From Hymenobacter cellulosivorans (GTDB lineage: Bacteria > Bacteroidota > Bacteroidia > Cytophagales > Hymenobacteraceae): a stretch of 64,000 nt of DNA. Made by a program: the position numbers and the translations under genes. This document shows, in pieces, positions 58,647-64,000 of the stretch (its first letter is position 1; the number at the start of each line of letters is the position of its first letter). The stretch spans positions 2,980,501-3,044,500 of the forward strand of contig NZ_CP095049.1 of assembly GCF_022919135.1 (NCBI RefSeq). Reading direction: 5' to 3'. Below the pieces are notes generated by a model. It was given only the letters and a program-made list of their open reading frames with translations. It was not told the DNA's origin and did not search any database.

Positions 58647-59843
58647 ATGAAAACTCTGGATCAGTACAACTTTGCCGGCAAGCGGGCCGTGGTGCGCGTC
58701 GATTTCAACGTGCCCCTCGATGCCGACCTGCGCATCACCGACGACACCCGCATCCGGATGGCCACCCCGACCATCAAGAAAATCCTGGCCGACGGCGGCT
58801 CCGTAGTGCTGCTCTCGCACATGGGCCGGCCCAAGGGCGGGCCCGATACCAAGAACTCCCTGCGCAACCTCGTGGCCCGCTTGGAGCAGGAGTACGGCAC
58901 TACCGTGCGCTTCGGCGGCGACGTAATCGGGCAGGAAGGGGCCCAGTTGGCGGCTAATTTGCAGCCTGGGGAAATCCTGCTGCTGGATAACGTGCGCTTC
59001 TACGCCGAAGAAGAGAAAGGCGACGCCGGCTTTGCCGAAAAGCTCAGCAAACTGGGCGAGGTGTACGTGAACGACGCCTTTGGCGCAGCCCACCGCAAAC
59101 ACGCCTCTACGGCCGTTATGGCCCAGTACTTCACCCCCGAAAACCGGGTAGCTGGCTACCTCATGCAGAGTGAGCTGGACAATGCCCAGCGCGTGCTCAC
59201 TAGCCCCGAGCACCCTTTCACGGCCATCATGGGCGGGGCCAAGATTTCCGACAAAATCCTCATTATCGAGCAGCTGCTCGACAAAGTGGATTACCTCATC
59301 ATCGGCGGCGGCATGGCCTACACCTTCGCCGTGGCCCAGGGCGGCAGCATCGGCAACTCCCTGCTCGAAGCCGACAAAGTAGAGCTGGCCGCCAGCCTCA
59401 TCGAGAAAGCCAAGCAGAAAGGCGTGCAGCTCGTGCTGCCCGTGGATAGCATGATTACCGACCGGTTTGCCAACGACTCCGACATCGAAGTGGCCGGCAA
59501 CGGGAGCATTCCCACCGGCTGGATGGGCCTCGACATCGGCCCCGAGTCACGCGAAGCCTTTGCCGCCATCATTCGTCAGTCCAAAACCATCCTCTGGAAC
59601 GGTCCGATGGGTGTATTCGAGATGTCGAACTTCGCCGTGGGCACCGAGTTCGTGGCCCGCGCCATTGCCGAAGCCACAGCCAATGGAGCCTTTAGCCTCA
59701 TCGGCGGCGGCGACTCGGCGGCGGCCGTCAACCAGCTCGGCTTCGCCGACCAGGTATCCTACATTTCGACCGGTGGCGGCGCGCTGCTGGAGTACATGGA
59801 AGGCAAAGAACTGCCCGGTGTAGCCGCCCTGGAAGGCCGTTAG
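58647..59843 (+). CDS. pgk: Phosphoglycerate kinase
   Basis: A 398-residue glycolytic enzyme transferring phosphate from 1,3-bisphosphoglycerate to ADP. ATG start MKTLDQYNFAGKRAVVRVDF. The substrate-binding signature RVDFNVPL, HMGRPKG and DNVRFYAEEEKGDAGFAEKL lie in the N-terminal domain. The nucleotide side has IMGGAKISDKILII, WNGPMGVFEM and LIGGGDSAAAV, then STGGGALLEYMEGK. Length is normal. Monocistronic, with a terminator and two conspicuous hairpins in its upstream region. Confidence 0.98.
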   Translation: MKTLDQYNFAGKRAVVRVDFNVPLDADLRITDDTRIRMATPTIKKILADGGSVVLLSHMGRPKGGPDTKNSLRNLVARLEQEYGTTVRFGGDVIGQEGAQLAANLQPGEILLLDNVRFYAEEEKGDAGFAEKLSKLGEVYVNDAFGAAHRKHASTAVMAQYFTPENRVAGYLMQSELDNAQRVLTSPEHPFTAIMGGAKISDKILIIEQLLDKVDYLIIGGGMAYTFAVAQGGSIGNSLLEADKVELAASLIEKAKQKGVQLVLPVDSMITDRFANDSDIEVAGNGSIPTGWMGLDIGPESREAFAAIIRQSKTILWNGPMGVFEMSNFAVGTEFVARAIAEATANGAFSLIGGGDSAAAVNQLGFADQVSYISTGGGALLEYMEGKELPGVAALEGR

Positions 59844-59863
59844 AATTTCTTCCTGTCCTGACC

Positions 59864-59899
59864 AAAAAGGCCCGCCGTAGCACTACGGTGGGCCTTTTT
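59864..59899 (+). terminator. Rho-independent terminator of pgk
   Basis: 17-bp stem AAAAAGGCCCGCCGTAG with CTACGGTGGGCCTTTTT (one G-T), 2-nt CA loop; ~20 bp after the stop. Also suited to end the convergent gene at 59924. Confidence 0.88.
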
Positions 59900-59923
59900 C
59901 TTTTTGGAAGAAGCAGCGTCTGC

Positions 59924-60439
59924 TTACGCCCCGGCAGTTTGCCGGGCGCGGTCTTGCGACAAGCTAGCCCCCACTACCAGCCCCAGGGCCAGCACGCTAG
60001 CTACCGTCCGAATGGTGTGCCAGCGGTTCCAGGGAGCTGCAAAGTCGTGCCGGGCCTGGGACATTTGGGCAACCGACGCCTGGGCCAGCGACAGGGCGGC
60101 CAGCCGCTCATTCAGGGGAATGTTGCCGGCCACCGTTACGCCCAGGCTGCCCACCAGATAGACCACCGTAGCCGCGCCCACTAGCCCAAACCGGCGGGAG
60201 TAGGGCCGGCCGGCGTGCAGCCCCGTAGCCAGCGGCAGCAGCAGCGGGGCCCCGAAGAAGCTGGCCGCAAACCACGGGTTCTGAATAACCTCGTTGATGG
60301 CCTGCATGGCGGCCAGGTAGCCCGGGTCGGGCAGCCGGGCCAGGGCCGGATTTACCGCTACCGAGAAGCCGTAAAATACGCCCGTCACCAGGGCCGTGGA
60401 GGCGGTGGCCAGGCCTAGAACAACAGTTTTGCCTTGCAT
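59924..60439 (-). CDS. DUF1772 domain-containing membrane protein
   Basis: A 171-residue protein from the ATG at 60439 (MQGKTVVLGLATASTALVTG). Four hydrophobic segments are visible (about 5-27, 52-75, 84-105 and 145-165). The segment VFYGFSVAVNPALARLPDPG is followed by YLAAMQAINEVIQNPWFAAS, as in DUF1772 proteins. W-x-x-W-H residues lie near the C-terminus (APWNRWHTIRTVAS). Related proteins are inner-membrane proteins of unknown function, often beside oxidoreductases and AraC regulators, as here. Same-strand neighbour of the NAD(P)-binding gene, 20 bp away. Confidence 0.88.
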   Translation of the reverse strand: MQGKTVVLGLATASTALVTGVFYGFSVAVNPALARLPDPGYLAAMQAINEVIQNPWFAASFFGAPLLLPLATGLHAGRPYSRRFGLVGAATVVYLVGSLGVTVAGNIPLNERLAALSLAQASVAQMSQARHDFAAPWNRWHTIRTVASVLALGLVVGASLSQDRARQTAGA

Positions 60440-60459
60440 AGTAACGTGAGCCTGAGCAT

Positions 60460-61089
60460 TTAGTAAGATAAGCTGGCCGCCTGGCGCAGGTAACGGGTGT
60501 CGTGGAGCTGGCCGAGCATAAAGTCGGCCACATCGGCCCGCGAAATCTTGATCTTGAGGCCCGAAGTGGTGGGCGAGAAACCGTGCCGGTATGCACCCGT
60601 GCGGCTGCCATTGGTCAGCGTGGCCGGGCGGGCAATGGTCCAGGCCACAGCGCTTTGGCGGATATAGGTTTCCTGCACTTCCGAATCGGCGAAGGCGCGG
60701 CGCAGAAACAAGGGCACGATAAAGTACTTGTAGGAAAACGGCAGGGCCGCCCGACTCTCGCCCATGCCCAGGGTAGTCAGGCAAATAAAGCGCTGCACCC
60801 CGGTAGCTTCCATCGCCTGCAGAATGTGGCGGGTCCCGACCGAGCGCACGGCCGCTTGGTGGGTGGCCGGCGCGCCCAGCGCCGACAGCACCGCCTCGTG
60901 CCCCGGCAGGGCAGCCAGTACAGCCGCATAGTCGAGCACGTCGCCTTGCAGGGTGCGCAGGCGGGGGTGACTGAGGGCTAGCTTGGCTGGGGTGCGCACA
61001 AAGGCCGTTACGGAGTGACCCGCTTCGAGGGCCTGGAGGACCAGCTGCCGGCCCGTGCCGCCGGTGGCGCCGAAAATAAGGAGTTTCAT
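60460..61089 (-). CDS. NAD(P)-binding oxidoreductase (NmrA/SDR_a5-like)
   Basis: A 209-residue protein from the ATG at 61089 (MKLLIFGATGGTGRQLVLQA) with the G-x-x-G-x-x-G nucleotide loop, followed by VTAFVRTPAKLA, LRTLQGDVLDYAAVLAALPG, FICLTTLGMGESRAALPF and WTIARPATLTNGSRTG. This is the short flavin-reductase-like/biliverdin-reductase-B-type SDR pattern. Substrate unknown. Between the DUF1772 gene (20 bp) and the AraC regulator (80 bp), all on the - strand. Confidence 0.9.
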   Translation of the reverse strand: MKLLIFGATGGTGRQLVLQALEAGHSVTAFVRTPAKLALSHPRLRTLQGDVLDYAAVLAALPGHEAVLSALGAPATHQAAVRSVGTRHILQAMEATGVQRFICLTTLGMGESRAALPFSYKYFIVPLFLRRAFADSEVQETYIRQSAVAWTIARPATLTNGSRTGAYRHGFSPTTSGLKIKISRADVADFMLGQLHDTRYLRQAASLSY

Positions 61090-61168
61090 AGTGCTTGGGG
61101 TTTCATTAATACTACCCAAAGCACCGGTTTTGGCTCCCGGGGAAATAGAACAAAACCGCCAATCTTAC

Positions 61169-61975
61169 TTAGAGCAGCTCGGTCAGGTTTTCCAGCACCT
61201 CGCGCGTGCGTTTGCCATACTGGTGCGGCGACACCCCGGCAAATTCCCGGAAGGCGCGAATATGGTGCGACTGGTCGGCGTAGTCATTGGCGGAGGCCAA
61301 ATCGGAAAGCTTCTCGTATTGAGCCGCCCGCAATTGGCCCAGGGAAGTCTGAAACCGGCAAATCCGCGCAAACAGCTTGGGCGACACTCCCACGTACTCC
61401 TGGAACTTGCGCTGGAAGCTGCGCTCCGAAAACGGCAGCTCGGCCAGCAGCGTGGGTAAGGATACGCGGCCCTGGCTCCGCAGAATCTGGGTGAGGGCGT
61501 GCTGCACGCCTGGTTCGGGCCGTACCTGAGTGGCGCGGCGAGCGGCCAGCAGTAACGTTGTCAGCAGGTCGAGCTGGGCGGGTAGGCTTTCGGTGTGCAG
61601 CAATTGTCGGGCAAAGCAGCGGCCGGGGCCGGGCAGCAGGCTGGCGTCCAGGCAGGTGTCGGTCAGCTCGTCGGCCCGCAGGTTGAACACCAACCGTTCC
61701 GCCCCCGGCTGCAGGCAGGCACCTACCAACTGGAAGGGGCCCTCGGCAACCATGGTCGTGGCCTGAGTGGCTTGCCCGTATAGCAGCAGTTCGGGCCAGG
61801 GCTTGGCGGTCTGGTCCAGAATGGCCCCGCCGCCGGGGTGCTGCAAGATCAGGCCGGGGCAGCCATCGGCAATGGTGCGGAAGGTCTTCGGCCCGGACTC
61901 AGGTTGCTGCAGCGTCCAGAAGTAGCGGACAACACCTTGCAGGGATTCGGGCGGAGCAAATTGCTGAAAGTCCAT
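61169..61975 (-). CDS. AraC-family transcriptional regulator
   Basis: A 268-residue regulator from the ATG at 61975 (MDFQQFAPPESLQGVVRYFW). The N-terminal ~150 residues form a DUF6597-like sensor (RYFWTLQQPESGPKTFRTIA, ADGCPGLILQHPGG). The C-terminal AraC double helix-turn-helix (about 165-262) contains VSLPTLLAELPFSERSFQRK, YVGVSPKLFARICRFQTS and SDLASANDYADQSHHIRAFR. It probably controls the adjacent NAD(P)-binding and DUF1772 genes downstream. Confidence 0.92.
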   Translation of the reverse strand: MDFQQFAPPESLQGVVRYFWTLQQPESGPKTFRTIADGCPGLILQHPGGGAILDQTAKPWPELLLYGQATQATTMVAEGPFQLVGACLQPGAERLVFNLRADELTDTCLDASLLPGPGRCFARQLLHTESLPAQLDLLTTLLLAARRATQVRPEPGVQHALTQILRSQGRVSLPTLLAELPFSERSFQRKFQEYVGVSPKLFARICRFQTSLGQLRAAQYEKLSDLASANDYADQSHHIRAFREFAGVSPHQYGKRTREVLENLTELL

Positions 61976-62180
61976 ACGCAGTAGGCTTGATTCTAACCAG
62001 GCAACGGCGCCACCCAGCCTTGCCCAGCCCGGCTGGGCGAGCGGCAAATGGCATCAAGGGAGTTGTTTTTCAAGGTCTTGCCTTCTGTTAAAGCAATATA
62101 TAAAAATGTGTATAAAAGCAGCAAATACTGCCACTTGCCGTACTCCTTTGGGCGGGGTGACCTACCGTCGTAAGCGGCCA

Positions 62181-62215
62181 AAAAAAAGGTTCAGTAAGTA
62201 AGCCTTACCGAACCT
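62181..62215 (-). terminator. Rho-independent terminator
   Basis: AGGTTC-A-GTAAG pairs with CTTAC-C-GAACCT, 11 of 12 positions, with A7 on the + side giving a U run to - strand transcripts ending at 62237. Confidence 0.75.
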
Positions 62216-62236
62216 CATAGAGTGGAAAACCAGGGC

Positions 62237-62872
62237 CTAATTTACGTAGGGGGCATCCAGCACCTGCCCCATGCTGACCAGGGGCGCGGCCGGCACCTGG
62301 CCCGTCAGGCGGGTAGCCAGGGCCCGGGCTTCGGCCTCACTGACCACGTTGAGGTGCTTGAGCCAGTGCAGACGCTGGAGCTGAGGTTCGATGATGCCTA
62401 AAGGGTTGACGGCCGCGTAGTGCTCCTTGAGGTAAGCCTTGGTGCGCTGGTCGAGAGCCTGGGCAAAGTGGTCGAGGGTGTGGCGCTGGCTGGGCCGGTC
62501 GAGCAAGTTGATGGTGGCCCGGGCCGTGCCCAGAGTGAAGTGCTTCCACCAGTTGTTTTGCCCGTAGACATACACCCCAACCACCAGCAGACCCGCCCCA
62601 AATGCAGCGGCCCACTCCAGGTTGGTCAGGCCGCCCGGGCGCTTGGCGGCGTGCTGCAGCACCGAGGTAGCCACCCAGAACAGCGCAAACGGCAGCCACT
62701 TGAGCTGGGGCGTGGAGGTAGTGCGCTCTACGCGCACGGGCAGCACTTCCTCGTAGGGCATTTCAAATTCCAGCAGGGTGCGGCCCCGGCCGTTGCGCTG
62801 GCACACGTACAGGCCGTGAGGGCGCAGCGCCAATTGGGTAGTACGAGTAAGCTGACGTTGTTCGAAAAACAT
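62237..62872 (-). CDS. Hypothetical two-TM protein
   Basis: A 211-residue protein starting MFFEQRQLTRTTQLALRPHG at 62872. A GTG at 62905, overlapping the protease stop by 4 bp, would add 11 residues and is possible. The N-terminal ~50 residues are soluble (strands ending EMPYEEVLPVRVERTT). Two TM helices follow at about residues 57-72 and 83-102 (WAAAFGAGLLVVGVYVYG), then a soluble helical tail (RHTLDHFAQALDQRTKAYLK). The layout resembles small bacterial PH-like/YcxB-type membrane proteins, but no family can be named. It is tightly linked to the site-2 protease gene. Confidence 0.7.
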   Translation of the reverse strand: MFFEQRQLTRTTQLALRPHGLYVCQRNGRGRTLLEFEMPYEEVLPVRVERTTSTPQLKWLPFALFWVATSVLQHAAKRPGGLTNLEWAAAFGAGLLVVGVYVYGQNNWWKHFTLGTARATINLLDRPSQRHTLDHFAQALDQRTKAYLKEHYAAVNPLGIIEPQLQRLHWLKHLNVVSEAEARALATRLTGQVPAAPLVSMGQVLDAPYVN

Positions 62873-62901
62873 ACAGACTGCCGGCCGGGCCGTATAATAC
62901 C

Positions 62902-64000
62902 TCACTGAAAAGGCGAGGGCGAAAAACAGAGAACGAAAATAGCAAGCATAATCCAGCCCAGCACCTTACGCCCCGGACTCAAGGGCCGCTCATCAGGAGC
63001 TGGCGGGTGGAAAATGCCCATAAAGCGGCTCAGGAGCAAGCCAAATACTAGCCAACCGGGGTTGCCGAAGATGCCCGGCACGGCCAGTGTGAGAGCCAGC
63101 TGGGCGGCCAGTACGCTTAGGGCCAGTAGCAGCGTGCGGCGCCCCGTGGGCACCACCCGCCGAAACACGACGAACAGATACAGCGCGTACGGCACGCCGC
63201 CGTACAGCCAGACGTCGGGAGTGGTCTGCAAGGTGAACAGGCCTAGGCCGGCATAGAAGACGAAGCCCACGTAAAACACCGCCGACAGCCGGTTGAAGCG
63301 CCGAAAACCCAGCAGGCCGTAGAGAATGTGGCCCCCGTCGAGCTGACCGATGGGCAACAGGTTGAGGGCCGTAAAAAACAAGGCCAACAACCCCGCCAGC
63401 AGCACCGGATAGTGCATCAGCTCATTGGGGTGGGGCAGGCGGGCCGGGTCGGCAAACCAGTGCTCCAGCAGTTGGTACAGCAGCGGCCGGCTCAGCACCA
63501 TTCCTTCGCCCTGGCTATATACATGCTGGGCGTAGTCGGCCCCAAAGACGCGGTATTCGGGGTGAATCTGGAACACGTAGTCCCAGGGCGGCAGGTGGGT
63601 AAAACCGTAGATGAGCACTGGCACGGCCACCAAAAAGCCCGCCAGCGGCCCGGCCAGCCCGATATCAAAGAACTCCTTGCGGGAGAATATCCGGTCCTTG
63701 ATGCGAATCACGGCCCCAAACGTGCCGATGGTATTGAAAAAGCCCGTGAAAAACGGAATATAGTAGGGCAGCGTGGCGCGCACCTTGTAGTGGCGGGCAG
63801 TGAGGTAGTGCCCAAACTCATGCACCGTCAGCACGCCCAGAAACGGCAGGGAAAACCACAGCCCCCGCAGAATCTCGGGGTGGCTAAACCAGCCGGTCAG
63901 CCGAAAGCCCTGGCCCTGGTCGAAGAAGGGCCGGCCAGTTATCCACTCGGCGCCGGCCAGGGTTGTGGTAACCAGGGTAATGACGAACAGCAGCAGGTGC
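62902..64000 (-). CDS. Site-2 protease family (M50) intramembrane metalloprotease, partial
   Basis: The frame is open from the stop at 62902 to the window edge; its start lies beyond 64000. Visible are several TM segments and the zinc-binding H-E-x-x-H (LTVHEFGHYLTARHYKVRAT). LAGPLAGFLVAVPVLI follows, and the second motif, N-x-x-P-x-x-x-L-D-G-G (FFTALNLLPIGQLDGGHILY), supplies the third ligand. It cleaves membrane-embedded substrates, often anti-sigma factors. The long internal loop between the motifs (about 90 residues, DYVFQIHPEYRVFGADYAQH) is characteristic of the plant EGY-like/group-III type. About 365 residues are seen. Confidence 0.92.
   Translation of the reverse strand, partial: HLLLFVITLVTTTLAGAEWITGRPFFDQGQGFRLTGWFSHPEILRGLWFSLPFLGVLTVHEFGHYLTARHYKVRATLPYYIPFFTGFFNTIGTFGAVIRIKDRIFSRKEFFDIGLAGPLAGFLVAVPVLIYGFTHLPPWDYVFQIHPEYRVFGADYAQHVYSQGEGMVLSRPLLYQLLEHWFADPARLPHPNELMHYPVLLAGLLALFFTALNLLPIGQLDGGHILYGLLGFRRFNRLSAVFYVGFVFYAGLGLFTLQTTPDVWLYGGVPYALYLFVVFRRVVPTGRRTLLLALSVLAAQLALTLAVPGIFGNPGWLVFGLLLSRFMGIFHPPAPDERPLSPGRKVLGWIMLAIFVLCFSPSPFQ

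Overview
The window looks like chromosomal DNA of a GC-rich Bacteroidota, most likely Hymenobacter or a close relative in the Hymenobacteraceae (inference). The reasons are four secreted proteins with type IX secretion (T9SS) C-terminal domains, a TonB/TonB-dependent receptor complement, a LytS/LytTR pair, a ~920-residue double D-Ala-D-Ala ligase next to a PASTA protein, and several families of short intergenic repeats. I see no rRNA, CRISPR array, transposase or integrase. One tRNA, Arg(CCG), lies at 40186-40257.

Layout. 1-8.4 kb: end of a tonB gene, a frameshifted DUF2490 gene bracketed by two paralogous two-TM proteins, a TonB-dependent receptor, a DUF5694 protein and a LytS-type kinase/LytTR regulator pair. 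8.6-18 kb: MocA-type oxidoreductase, tandem UspA, two disordered hydrophilic proteins, a GNAT-like protein, two SpoIIAA-like paralogues, a secreted endonuclease I, a fasciclin protein and a small EamA transporter. 18-23.4 kb: an OmpR-type two-component system co-directional with a beta-barrel protein and two small basic exported proteins. A 23-nt motif in front of the cluster recurs before the neighbouring T9SS gene. 23.5-37.1 kb: three luciferase-like flavin oxidoreductases, a GAF protein, and a long co-directional cluster of ArsR, RND tripartite efflux pump, second ArsR, frameshifted F420-type reductase, NmrA protein and two LLM monooxygenases, which reads as a xenobiotic export and detoxification unit.

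37.5-48.9 kb: T9SS pectinesterase, tRNA-Arg, Ohr, transglutaminase-like protein, sucC, a GH113-like glycosidase, LolD-type ATPase, a protein resembling phage single-strand-annealing factors, and RecQ. 48.9-52.6 kb: a co-directional OhrR-Ohr-quinone reductase-monooxygenase-DJ-1/PfpI set (peroxide and electrophile stress), then a rhodanese. The OhrR promoter palindrome has a diverged copy before the distant ohr gene at 40432, so both probably belong to one regulon. 52.6-64 kb: T9SS protein, PASTA protein, double Ddl, pgk, a DUF1772/NAD(P)-binding/AraC group, a small membrane protein and a site-2 protease cut by the window end.

The most unusual content is non-coding. A ~160-bp composite palindromic element occurs three times. 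A second short repeat family supplies the last codons and stop of one gene and an in-frame insertion in ddl, and another repeat supplies the ddl stop. There are also a perfect 38-bp inverted repeat between two convergent genes and tandem hairpins with matched loops upstream of pgk. Two genes are each broken by loss of one C in a short C run, which could be real or an assembly error.
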